Positions 44,402-57,900 of a stretch of 64,000 nt of DNA are shown here, piece after piece (positions within the stretch are counted from its first letter, which is position 1; the number at the start of each line of letters is the position of its first letter). Below the pieces are notes generated by a model. It was not told where the DNA came from. It searched no databases and saw nothing but the letters and a program-made list of their open reading frames with translations. This DNA comes from Siphonodentalium dalli (lineage: Eukaryota > Mollusca > Scaphopoda > Gadilida > Siphonodentaliidae). The position numbers and the translations under genes were made by a program. The stretch lies in assembly GCA_032622095.1 (NCBI GenBank), contig CP136065.1, forward strand, positions 247,627,474 through 247,691,473, given 5' to 3'.

Positions 44402-45984
44402 GCAAACCCGGACCTGGATCAGAACGATAACGTCAATTACATTGTAGCTCAGACGTAAATATATGTCACATGATTGTGGCAAGGATGACGATAATTTTTT
44501 CGTGTGTACGATATATATAACACTAATTCCAAGGTGATCATATCAAATATTCAAACTATGCCAAATAAACTGTTATTAGTTGATGAAGACAATACGACAA
44601 CCATAGGTCAAATGAGTTTCACTTTTCAGTTGAAACATTTCTGAGTAACTGTGATTACCCCCCCCCCCCCCCATCATTTCTTGACCATGAATATAATATA
44701 TAAATACACACGCACATGCAATGTGAATCATGCTATTAATAATACCGTACGACCTTATGAGAACTTGTGCTGTGGCCTGGTCAGTCATGTGGTCGGTTAC
44801 CATTAAGGACCACAGTGGAAATAAGCAAGCTTTGGCTTGCTTTCCTGTGCGCTCCTTGATGGCAATCGATGTCATGACTTGTCCGACGAGCGTATTCATA
44901 TGTATATTTCTCTTCTACTACTCTATTTCCCCCTCTATCTTTCTATGTACGATGACAGTACTTGGCCAGCTGCATATATTGTCACTGCTGTCTGTATTTA
45001 GGGATTCCATCTTTCGGTCATGGACATGCCAGTCTAAAGCCGGCCATACATGGCAGCAGTGTGTATATGCAGGTGGCGAAAAGCTGTTGGTTCTATTACT
45101 AGTATCTCTTAAGCAACATGACAGTCCTGTTGAGGGAGGATGGTGGGATGGCACAGGTTGATTTTTCATGTTGTATATATATATACAGGTATGAGTATCT
45201 ATTTAGTAGTCATTACTAAGCTAGGTTTATTCACTATCTTGTCCCTCTACAGAACTGTCAAGCTGCATTCTTGTTATATTTATATATCTATACTTTTATA
45301 TTTATACTATATGAATGTCACACTCTGTGTTTACACTTTTGTATATATGCTTATGCTCATGTCTGCAAAATTTGCATCTTTTAGCCATTAAAAAATTATC
45401 TATCTATCTATCTAACTCAATATATGTCGAAGTGATAATATATAAATATATATTTGTATAAGGGCCCTGCTCTTACAAGTCACACTTTTGTGGGGTCTTG
45501 TTAGTTGTTTTATACTTAATGTTATATATTAGAAAATAGTGAGAAGCCATTACCGTGAACTGTTACATCAATGAACTAGCCAAATGTTGGTATTCTGATC
45601 AGTCCACTCAATCTTGGAGCAATCAAGCAATAATCAATAATAGGCCACAGTGTTAGAGATAGCTGGTAAGCTGGGAATTTGTCTGTGGACTTGTGACTTA
45701 AAAGTGAGGCTAAATCTCATCTCAGCCCAAAGGTTTATATAAATTTTTGCAAAATGGATATTCACCATAGTGCACACCTGAAATAATGTTTAAATTCTTG
45801 AAGCAGTATTTAACTCAATTAAATTGCCATTCCACCGTTTTACTAGTTCAGATCATTTAACTTTTTTATAGCAGTTATTCATTTCCACTCTTCCTGACAT
45901 ATCTCAGGCAATGAAACCCCTTAAGCAATTCAGTTGCGCTTAAGTACAAATATTCATAACTCTCACCAAGTTAAGACAGCAAAT

Positions 45985-46373
45985 AGTGTTTCTGTCATTT
46001 GCAGAATGAGGTCCCCTTAGTGAATTTAGAAACTTTATCTCGCATATTGGGCTAACATCACCAAATTCACCCTCTGGGGACATCATTCTGCTTTGGCGAC
46101 AACTGATATGGGAGACCTATGATCAGATTGAATTTCTCCAGTTGAAGTTGGTAGTGTCACCTCGAAATGCATTGTATATTCTGCAAATTAGGGGATATAG
46201 AAACTGAAGAGAAGGGAAAAAGTAACTAAAAACAATGTTAACTTGAGACTACAGATACTTCACAGCAGATGAGGCCTAATCAGAATGAGGTCCTTAGAGG
46301 ATCAATTTGGTGATACTAGCCCTCTATGCAGGATAGTGTCACTAAATTCATCCTCTGGGACATTACAAGCTTT
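45985..46373. mobile_element. Long-D family MITE, diverged
   Basis: First hairpin 46005-46092 and second 46282-46373 have GCAGAATGAGGTCC-type arms as in family D, but are separated by ~190 bp, as at 53160-53586. Confidence 0.65.
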
Positions 46374-48061
46374 CATCCATGAAAATCAAATGAGGTTCCT
46401 ATTCAGGTTGAGCTGGCTGTTTTATGTTTTGCACAATATTTGTCATTTATTCACTGTGGATTATATATGGTCCTAATTTTATCAACCATGGGCGAAAGAA
46501 AAACATTTTTTTCTTATACTTTGCATCCTTGAGGGCAAAGCTTGAAATTTATTTTCATTGCTAAATGTAACATTCACATTTTCTCACATTTCCTCAATCG
46601 AGTTTGAAGTATTTCTGGACATATACGATGGACGGAATTTTCAATTGAACAGTTCAAACTTGAGTTATCATCTGGAAACCAAAGAAAAAAAAGTAGCAAA
46701 ATTTAATTTTCTAAGTCGAAAAAAGTCCATAATTCAAGGAAAAATCATTGAATCAAACTCAAATTCGAACTCAACCTGTATCTTGATATGGCTGAACCAC
46801 ATAAAAACGGTATTTGCAATTAAAGGATCCAAACTTGAGATATCATCCGGAAACCGAAAAAGTGAGAAATTTTCTAAGTAAAAAAGGGAAATAACTCCAT
46901 AAAAGAACATCGGATCAAACCCAGAATGGCAGAGCACATGTGTTCTTGGTTGAGACACCTACATACCAAGTTTCAATCAAATCGGATGATCATTACTGGA
47001 GTTATAACTCCGGACGCACGGATGGAAGACGGACACACGGAAGACGGATGGACGGAGCTGATTACAATAGTCCCCCGAAAATAATTTTACGGGGGACAAT
47101 AAAGGGGTTTTTGTTTGCCCAGACAATCCAGAACACATCCCCCCATTTTTCCTCGTAAAATGTGTAACAACAGTCGTCTCTCCTGCGTTGTTTGGAAATA
47201 ATAATGCTAAAAAATGTTTTTATTTTTTTGATTTTGTTCGAAGTGTTGCCGGGAATATATAGAGCATCTGAAAGTATAATTGAGATGCAATTAAATAAGA
47301 ATACCATTACATTTTAGGGAAGTGACATATATATATGGAGAGATTTATTACAGATCTCCTAGGAGATATTAGTCTGAGCATGTACCAAATTATGTGATGT
47401 GTATAAGGAAGACTCAATGGAAGTCCAATATTGCCCCGTGTAAATTAATTCCCACCCACTTACTTCATCTTGTGGTAGCTGGCGTGAATCCAAACAATCG
47501 GTGGAACTTTAGTTCATTTGTACTACAGATCATTCAGAAAAACTACCATAATTGTTACAATGAAGTGATGAGAGAGTAACATGACAGACTTATCACAAAT
47601 AAGTTTAATGATTTGTCTCTTAAAATATAAAAACTATAAGCTGTTACAAAATATAAAATGAATTCAATACAAATATACAGAGGGAATGACAAAATATTGC
47701 ATTTGATGGGTATGATATTATAACATGTTAATTCACAACAATTCACTTACACAACCATTATATCAAAACAGAATCATTACAACGTATGACTCAGCAATTC
47801 AGCAATTCTATCAATACAAAATGCAGATAATATCAGCATTTTCGGTATTGGGATTTGTTTTTAATATTTGAGCAATAGAGATTCAATAAAAGACCAAAAT
47901 TCTACACAATGACATGAAAACATGGAATCTTACATGTATGGAAAATAAAAAAAAAGTTTTCCACAAGATATGATTGGAGAAGGCAACAAAACAAGAAAAC
48001 CAATAAGAGTTTGAAAATAAAACCTGAAACTGACAAGTCTTAGATAAACCATGCACCTTAT

Positions 48062-48255
48062 ATTCCATAGGGAGCCTCGCCTATATATAAGAGAATACAT
48101 TGGCCTAGAAATATTTACATTGACCTTGTAAGCCAGTGCATTCTCTTATATATGTGAGGCTATCTATGGGATGCTCGCATATGAGTCACACACAAGAAAA
48201 TGCACTGGCACAGGATCTTTAATGCTTCATCAGTGCAGCGCCCGTCATGAAAGGG
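48062..48255 (-). mobile_element. Family B TTAA MITE, truncated
   Basis: Ends at TTAA 48256-48259 with CCCGTCATGAAAGGG. Second hairpin complete with TAT apex; the outer part of the first is lost. Confidence 0.65.
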
Positions 48256-48369
48256 TTAAATGGACAAGTCTTAGATAAACCATGAAGTGCTCCTTATATT
48301 TCATTAACTTGTGTCAATCTCATAAGCCAGATATTACTAATTTGGCATTTATCATAATATAAATGCTAA

Positions 48370-48579
48370 CCCTTTCATGATGGGAGCAGTGCTGGTGTAG
48401 CATTAAAGATCCTATGCCAGTGCATTCTCTTATATATGCGGGTGTCTCACACATATAAGAGAATACACAGGCTTACAAGTTCTAGGTAAATATTGTTAAG
48501 CCAATGTATTCTCATATGTAAGAGAATGCAATGGCACAGGGATTTTGCTAAATTTCAGGAAGCTCCAGTCATGGAAGGT
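48370..48579 (+). mobile_element. Family B MITE, shrunken hairpins
   Basis: CCCTTTCATGATGGGAGC start and CCAGTCATGGAAGG end; both hairpins lost most apical sequence. TTAA has decayed to CTAA on the left. Confidence 0.65.
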
Positions 48580-48878
48580 TTAAATGGTTCTTAATCCACC
48601 CTGAGATGTCTCTTGCTACAACATGACCATTATGCTTGAATACAAATCCTTGCTTTACACACAACAAACAGCTTTAAACATTTGTTTTCAATGTGAAATG
48701 TAATGATATCATGGATATTCAAGATTTTTCTTAACAATGTTTCTTGATAACTGACAGACACCAAGATCATCACTAGTTCTGGTTGTGAAGTGGTTACAGA
48801 GAGCAGTCTTTATCATGTTTTATCATCGATAGTTCTAGTTGAAAAGTGGTTATAGAGAGCAGAATTTATCATGTTTTA

Positions 48879-48946
48879 TCATCGATAGTTCTGGCTCGAC
48901 TGTAGTGATTGAAGGTAACGTCCTTTATCATATGTCTTATCATATC
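48879..48946 (-). CDS. PDZD11: PDZD11 terminal exon
   Basis: Completes a Gly codon, then YDKTYDKGRYLQSLQSSQNY, R and TGA. This tail is not conserved with human; the acceptor ccag and frame continuity support it. Confidence 0.82.
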
Positions 48947-51900
48947 CTGGAAACAAATTGACACTTAATGAAACTTTCATCAAAGGATCATACATATCGG
49001 GTTCATCCAATGTAAAAATAAAATCAAGGGAAAATTAAATAAAGAGTAATCTTCAAAGAAGATACAAAATGTGTTCAAGAAACATAAATTTTCATGGCTA
49101 TAAATATAACATAAACAATGCTACGATACAGGTATATTTATTGTAATCACCTCCAAATTTGATTATATGCATGACAAGATCATTGACAGACCAATAATGA
49201 CAAGTTCAGTCTATTTTATTTGAGATCGGAAAAAGATTTTAAAGGACTTATTCGCTCTAGAAACTACAAAACGCAATCGGAAAGCCCTCCCTGTTGTGAT
49301 TAAAATGATCCAAGTCCCATTCCGATCGCATAATAAATAACCCGTAAAATAAATAAATAATACCAGCACCGGTATTCGGAGATTTCCGTGACTAAACTAC
49401 GAGTGACGTACTTGTGGGGAGCGAATTAAAAACACAGATTCGGAGCCGGAGTTTATTATGCAGACTACGAGGATGTAATCGTAAGTCAGCCGATACTAAA
49501 ATGCGGAGTTGTATGTGCGCGTGTGGTGTATAGATTACGTTACGCTTTGGCCGTTTATCTGGAATAGAAGACAATAGCAATGTGAATAAAGTAATTAATA
49601 GCCCCTAGAATGATTGTTGTTTTTGTAGCCATTAATAATTAACATGTCTGTTTTGGTAAATAGATGGCAGTAATAGTGCTTTGATTGTCTCGCGTATTCA
49701 CTCGTTGATTTGTAATCACTCAGTGACTATTCATCAGTGTCAGTCGCGAACTTGTTTGCACTCTATATGCCACAAAGTGAATAGAAAGAATTCGAACATT
49801 ATCTCTCTGATCATACATATATAAGAAGCGCCCAAATTTATATAAACACTGGACTGAATAATGTTAACTCTATTTATGCGCCTTTGTTTTGTGTTTGTTT
49901 GTTGTTTTACTTTCGATATAAATATCCCGAGTATCTGTCATCTCCACATATTCCAAGATGGCTAGTAGATGTAGTGTGTTCAGTTGTGGGCGGGCTAGCG
50001 ATCCATTATTTAGTACCTCCAAAAAGACAACACAGTGCGTAATTTAGAATGCTCTTTATTGTCTACCGCTTTTGGGAGACGGAAGCATGGACGCTCTTTA
50101 TATATAATTGTCACAATACCACATACAAAATCACCCATGACATTGAAATAGAGCACGTTTATAATTGAGAACGCTCTTTATTGTCTACACCGCGACGAAA
50201 TCATGGACGCTCTTTATTAGAGGCAATCATTGGAGTTTTTCTATGCTAACAATTCAAAAATAATCCTCTCTAGAAAGTCAATATGTGCCATCAAAACGTA
50301 AAATAAAACAAACAACAAACTGAAAAACAATGCCAGGCTAGCCTTCAATTAAAAAAAATATCGTTATGCCAAACTGCAGCCTAACTAATAAGTTTCAACA
50401 GTCTGTTGTGTATTCGAGTGAATTATTTTGTTTACTCACTTATCGATCTTGACTGGAAGGATTTTAGCAAGCTGTTCACAGTCGTGTACTTCTCCACACA
50501 AAATGTTTCGTGTGAAGAAACAGACAGGAACATTATTATGACGAATTCAAGCCATCATGATACATGTACTAGTACAATAACTACCACCTTTTTAATCACA
50601 CCCATTTGTAATTAATTGTACGCATATAGCGCACAACGGGGTGACACTAATGTGTAAACTAGCTTCCGAAATTGGTACCATACAACGAAGAATGAAGTAC
50701 CGGTATATGGCCTAACTTGTATTCTTTCAGAAACAGTTAAATTAGTTTTGCACGAAATTCCGCTCGCTCATTGCATTTCTGCATAAATTAATCTCATTTC
50801 AAATAACTTTTATCGCATCAAAGTGCATTTTAGCCATCATTATTCGTTATATAATCCACATTCTAGTAAAGCCAGTTCATAATTCAGCACATTCAAACAG
50901 TTGGAATGAGTGGTTCGGGGGGCTAGCCCGGGAATGTCGGAAGGGCCGAATGGTCCTCCCCTTAATCCCATTCAAACAGTTTTATTCCGTGATCACTATT
51001 TATCGTAAAGGCTTAGGTAATTATCCAGCGTAACGAGTGGCGGAATTATTTCAAGCTCCACCCACCGCTGTCATCGGTAAGCGTCGATGCAGATGATTGG
51101 TCATGTGACCGCGTTGTGGTCATGTGATCGCACTCATTGACTGACTTCGGATATTTCCGCGATTTTTTTAATATCATAATAATATAAATACTATCTGCTC
51201 GATTTTGAATTTTCTTGGCGAAATGGGTCTGTTAGACATATATTATTATTATTATTATGACGATAAAAAAAATATTTTTTTGAGAGACTAATTCCTTTAA
51301 GTGAATTCAAATCTTGAACTTCCCCAGGTGCTAGTTAAATGAGAAAAATAACTATTATAAATGTAATAAAAATAGTGATGTTCCGATAATTGGAATCGGA
51401 ATCGGTGATAATAGCCCATTGGATATTAATTGTACCTCACAGTTGAACATCGGCTTTTACCGATTGTCAAAACAAACAAAAACATTCTAGTATCTAAGTG
51501 CAATATGCACGCTTTAATAAACGTATGCAATACAACCGTAGTATTGAATGAAAACGCAGTTGTAACAGCCTAAAAAGAAGCTTTTGGCATCGTCCAAACA
51601 GTCTGATATGATTATATATAAGCATGGCTATACACCTGCCCGACATATCCCATGTAATATGAAGTTGTTGGACACGAAATAGATCAAAGAAAGCTTTAAA
51701 CAGCTGCTGACCTCATTACAATATAATTTCCTGTTGAGCATGTGCCATGCTGTGACGTCACATGCTATGTCAATAATTTTAAGCACACACTGAATGAATT
51801 AGTACAGTCACGATCAAAACTGTCTTTAATAACGACTAACGTGAGGAGGGGCATATTTAGCTTTTTCGTCTGTAGGGGACAATATGGTGAATAGGACCAA

Positions 51901-54900
51901 ATTGCAATTTGTTTTTGTTCCGGGAGTCGCCATTGTTACAGTGATCCTCTCATTACAAGTTACGGCGTACGCAATGAAATATGCTTACCTAAACTTTGAA
52001 CTTGGAAGCGGTCTCACAAAACAAAAATTGTGTAGGCCGAACTATAAAAGCTTCCCAGTTGTTAAAAGACAAAAGGTGTGGCCAATGGGAATTTGGGAAA
52101 TCTCAGACAAATATGATAGCAATTATTATCCATCAATCTAAATTGAATTAATAATCATCGCCATTCCATACATTGTCGCAACTTACAAGTATTCAATCAA
52201 GACGCCGCATTCAAGTGTTCCCCACAGTGTCATAACGTTACTCTGAGTTGGCACCTTTGATCTCTTTGTCAAACAACTACCGGTATACATCAAAGGCAGC
52301 GCACAATTGATGTTGGCGGAAATACTTTTGTGGCAGTGTGTATATATTTCTTTGGTATATTTGGCTTTGAAACTGTACCGAGATAGGGAGTGCAGTGAGT
52401 GTATATAGGTCCATTATGGGAACAAACGCAGAATATATATAAACATCGGAATCGGAAATCAGCCGATTGTGCCTCCAGTTATCAGAAATCGGTCCGATGG
52501 GCTTTTTCATTATTGGAACATCACTAAATAAAAATGAACCTTACCATAAGGAAAATACTGGACATTCATCTGGATAGTTAAGTTAGATTTCAGAACCTTC
52601 ACCGCCTGAAAAAAGTGTTTGTTTAATATTAGAGACGAGTCAAATATACAGGTGGGAAGAAATGCATATTATGCTGACAAAGTAACATTGGGAGTGAATA
52701 TCACCTAATTATTTCAACATCTTCCTTGGGTTGCAGAAAATAAAGTATAGAAAAAGGTTACTACATGTCAGCCATCCTAGGGTCTCCCATGGGTCATATA
52801 GACCTGATTGTTTCCAAAGAAGATGTTTCAGAGAGATCACTATATTTTTTGGGTAAAAAGTTAATTGATCAGGTGGCCCCATCATGATAGTATAGGATAA
52901 TTTGATTTTGATTTACAATATGCACACGAAGAGTACAAATATAATATGATAGTCATGTATCTTGTTTGGGGTCCTATCACCCCTGCCCCATTTGAACTAA
53001 GCTTAATGCCAGTTACCGAGAGACCATCCACACAAAACATTACCCCAGAAACTCAAGAAGTGTCACCATGGCCTGACTACTGAGTCAGAAAATACTTTAA
53101 CTGTCTGAAGTTTTGTTGATGGTAAGACTCTAAGGGGTAAGGGGGTAAAGCCTGAGTTTAGTGTGCTTGTCATTTGCAGAATGAGATCCCCACAGGGTGA
53201 ATTTAGTGATGCTATCCCGCATAGCAGGCTAGCATCACCAAATTCACCCTATGGGGATCTCATTCTGCATGTCCTCATCTGCTATGGGAGACATAGATTC
53301 AGATTGAAGTTCCCTAATGGTGAATATTGTGATGTACACCCATTGGGAATCTCGATAATGCACTGTGTCGTCTGCCATTTTTGGGATATAGAGAAACTAA
53401 ACTAAAATAGAAATAGAATCGATGTGAAGAAGTTTCTATAGAAATTTGATAATAAAGAAACTTTCCAGAGAAGATGAGACCTAAGCATAATGAGGTCCCC
53501 AAAGGGTGAATTTAGTGATGCTAGCCCACTTTGCGGGATAGCGTCACTAAATTCACCCTCTGGGGACCTCATTCTGCAAATGAGACTAGGAACAACAGAC
53601 AACAAAAAGAAAGAAAAAAATTGTCGATGGACAGACAAATGGACAAACAAGGTGCAATGACTATAGCTCCACCACAGACTGTTCTATAGTCCAAGTCTTC
53701 TCGTACTAAAGCCGGCTAAGATATTGGGATGGAGGTGCCAGTCTTTAGTCCGAGATCGCGCGCATAGCCTTCTTATGACACGAGTTACGCCCAGGATCTG
53801 TGGCGGGAATCTGTGGTGTATTTTACTCGATTTACCTAACAAAGCAATACATGATGCTATATACGTCGGAAAGAGTGACATCTTATGGTCAGAATGGTGT
53901 ATAATAATCTAACTTTAATGTTAAATTACACATAGAATATTCCGGTTGATTGCCACAAACATCGTTGTTTTTTCTGTTTGTTTACTAACTGAAAGCCGAA
54001 CTCAGGTTCCGAAGAACTTCGGCATTGTCCGGTGTTTGTTCTGAGTATTCTAGTTTCCGTTTCTATATATAGCGCGGGGTTTTCCGAACAAAATGTCGAA
54101 AACCGATCGCCGCAAAGTCCAGTTTCCAATGTGCTTTGAGAACAATTCCCGCACTAAAAACTTAATGACATAATGGAGGATCAGAAAGGTAGTTTTGTTG
54201 ACAATTTTCGCAAGCAACTTGTCAAAATTGGAGCAAATTAGAACTCTTGTGTCTGACTTGCCATGCGTGTGATTTTCATCCATGTGCATTTTGACTTTTG
54301 TGTTGATAAAATAATCGGAGAACCGAATCACACAGTTTCAAAATATAGTTCTTCCGTTTTAGTGGGACTTTTCAAACTTAAGGTTAAAAATTTATACAAA
54401 TTTTGTTTGATTTTTTGTGTGCTTAACAAGAGCAGTATATTGCTCTGTTCGCTTAGTATATATCTTAATTTCGCTGAAGTCCACCAAATGTGGGAAATGT
54501 AGCACCATATTATTTATTCTAATGCTCGTTGTGTTTACACTGTTTTAAACTTTGAGAGGGTTGTAATTCCCTGTAATTTATTTAATGTATTACATTTATA
54601 TCTTCAATGTTTAATTAATCTATTTATTTTTTATTTATTGACACACATAATTACGATTACAATGGAGAATTCATCGTAATTTGCGTTGTCAGTCGAAAAT
54701 CTACGGAATATTTTCAACAGAAAATGCCGAACACAGTTCGCGAGGTCAACTGAGTTCGCATACTTTTAAAAATTTGTAAACATTGCGGTAAATGTCTCTT
54801 TTCGCATTAAATTACCGCTTTCAATTCACAACTGATGTGGGTTTCAGATCAAATAGCATGTCTTCTGTGGAAAATATCCGTTTATTGTCGCAATTGTGAT

Positions 54901-57900
54901 ATTTTATTTCATATAATTGTGGTTTTATTTGAGCAGGTCACTAACGCTTAAGTCGTGTCATAGGAATGCATGGGCCTGGAACTCGGACTAAAGACCGGCA
55001 CCTCCATCCCAATATCTTAGCCGGCTTTAGTACGAGAAGACTTGGACTATCAAATGATGTGTTTTGGGTGACGTGACGATTTGGTGAGCGAAAATACTAT
55101 GTGAGCTTTAAGAAATGGATGTTGATTTGAGTATGGACCCCAGTTGGTCTGACATTTTCCATGGAACGTGATAGCATTCCTTGCATAAAAACCTTGCCTA
55201 TATTCCCTATGGAACACAACAAAATCAACATCCATTACGTATATATACACTCAACTTGCAGAATAAAAGGGCATTTAGTGCCAATTCCAAACGATATTCT
55301 GGTAGCATGTTGCAAGTTGCGTCAATACCAGGGCATTTAGTGCCAATTCCAAACGATATTCTGGTAGCATGTTGCAAGTTGCGTCAATACCATATGAAAT
55401 CAAGTAGAGGTCTGAGTGGGACTTCATGTGACATAATTTTGACCAAGTTGGACCAACCACCATTACACAGCTTGATTGTATTTATGAGTTTAACCCTTTA
55501 CCCAACAAAGCGGCCAAAACCGGCCAAATAAAGCTTCAACAGCCTAAAATATCTTCGGTCTGTCTCAATAGAACCATACAAATATGGATATCATTGGAAC
55601 CGGCTGCTTGACCACATTGTGATAGTTACAGTTATGCCCTGTGCCAATGCATTCTCTTATATATGCGAGTCGACCATAGGTCGCCTCGCATATATTAGAG
55701 AATGCATTGGCCTAAAAAGAATATTTTTTAAACACTTTATAACATTTTTTCTTACATTCTTTAACAATTTTATAATTTTTAATGTGTTAAGCCAATGCAT
55801 TCTCTTATATATGCGAGGCGACCTATGGTCGACTCGCATATATAAGAGAATGCATTGGCACAGGGCCCTTCTGTTGGGTAAAGGGTTAAACATTATAATG
55901 TTTATAATGGATTTCATGCATGTATGCATGCATACAAGAATCTGGCTAACATGAAATGCCAACACATTTTTGTTTACAGGTACTACACTCTTTGTTGGAA
56001 TGCAAACTTTTTTATTGCTTGTGTAGCATGAGTGCTCCTATGAATCATACGATAGTCAACAGTAGGCTAGTGTAGTTGCCATTGGGAAATGTCATGTTGA
56101 AACAGCCCTGTTAATTGGCTGAGCCGAGGCAAAGAGAAATTTCGTCTGCTATTTTTTGGCTGAGTGATATCTCGGAACCTGCTAATGTTTTGTGCAAAAT
56201 TAAAAAAAATGCTGCAGACATTGTCTTAAAGTCACATTGCGGAAGTCTGCAGACAGCAATAAATTTATTGTTGAATGCCACGGACTACTGAGATTATATA
56301 TGTATCTTGATAATCAGCAATTTTATAAAAGCCAGACCCAACCCAGGTCTGCCATGATAATAGACCAAGTTCTAATTGTGAACTTAAATTATACCTATAT
56401 GTGACCCGCCATATCAAATCCAGTCGTAAGTCGTGATTTTTTTACCCTGTGCCAATGCATTCTCTTATATATGCGAGTCGACCATAGGTCGCCACGCATA
56501 TATAAGAGAATGCATTGGCCTAACAATTGTTTTACAATTTTAATAATTTTTTCTTGTATTCTTTAACAATTTTATAATTTCACCCATACAAAGCCCCAGA
56601 CAAACATGAGCAGACGACACTCTTCTATATGCTTCTATATATGTGTGGGGCTCCCTGCAGGGTAATGGATGTTTTTTATTTTATGTCCTAAAAATTGTAA
56701 GAAACATTTATTTAAAAAACATGATAAAAAATTGTTAGGCCAATGCATTCTCTTATATATGCGAGGCGACCTATGGTCGACTCGCATATATAAGAGAATG
56801 CATTGGCACAGGGTAAAAAAATCCCGACTTACGACTGGATTTGATATGGCGGGTCACATATTGTGAAATGAAGATATCTATAGATATCCATTCAGTTCAT
56901 ACTTACTAAAGTTATCATCTGGAAATGAAAATTAGGTGCAAAATCGAACAAAAAGGCCTTAACTCTGGTGAAAATTATCGAGCAGAACCCATATCTGAAC
57001 TTGACCTGTATTTTGGGCTAGAAAACTCACATACCAAATTTCATTCCATTCAGTTCATACTTACTAAAGTTATCATCCGGGAACAAAAGGCGAATAGATG
57101 GACATACGGACTGACGAACCAATAACATAATACTTCCCATTTAAAAAATAAACGAGCAAATAAATAGAGGATATCTAGTCTTTTTGAGTGGATACCGAAA
57201 AATATCTCATGAGTGACCGAGACAAATGTCTATTTTTCACAAGTGGCTTGCCACAAACGAAAAATAAACATTTGTCGCGGTAACGAATGAGATCATTTTC
57301 AGCATCCACTCAGGACACTAGATTTTATTTTTATTTTACACGTGCTGTGCATACTATATATGGTTAACATTTTACAATTCGATGATAGTTATTCAAGAAA
57401 TTCAGTTACGTCACAGACATCCAAAACGTCAAAGCTACAATGAAAGTGTAATTTCTATATCTTCACTTCTAGCGGTGGATAACGATTATTATCTGTTGGC
57501 GATTTCTTCTATAATCTATTGTTGAGTGTGTCCAGAATGTGGATGTAAGTGCTTAATTCGGCCAAGTGGAGCTACTAATTATACTTTAATTATACATGTA
57601 CCTCAGCATGATCCATGTTCTCAAAATTAATGCTGTTCACAGTCAGTATCTGTAAATAAAAGAGATACTTTATGTGATGTAATGACATTAGGCTTTCACA
57701 TTTCACTATCTTCATTTCATTTCTTATTTGTTCACCTAGCACATCATTATCGCATTCATAAAATTATCCATTGGGGAAACCTTCGTTCAATGTAGTTTAG
57801 TATTTTATTTGTAAACTTAATATTATTCATGAGTTTATTCATTGTGAATTGCCAGAAACATTTATTTACTGGTGCCTGGAAGCTTTCCTCCAGTTGTGAG

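Larger units (their letters stand above)
44411..48878. other. SIRT7-PDZD11 intergenic region
   Basis: No gene seen. Contains a C run (44657-44672), an ATCT microsatellite (45398-45415), a long-D repeat (45985-46373), a dispersed repeat (about 46540-47100, with CGGACACACGGAAGACGGAT), and B MITEs at 48062-48255 and 48370-48579 that probably fall in or beyond the PDZD11 3' UTR. The frame at 44730-45161 is unrecognised. Confidence 0.55.

Noticed and set aside
44730-45161. 143-codon open frame
   Set aside because: Hydrophobic and repeat-like; no recognisable domain or splice context.
51884-52141. 85-codon frame inside the hAT element
   Set aside because: Does not resemble hAT transposase; probably chance.
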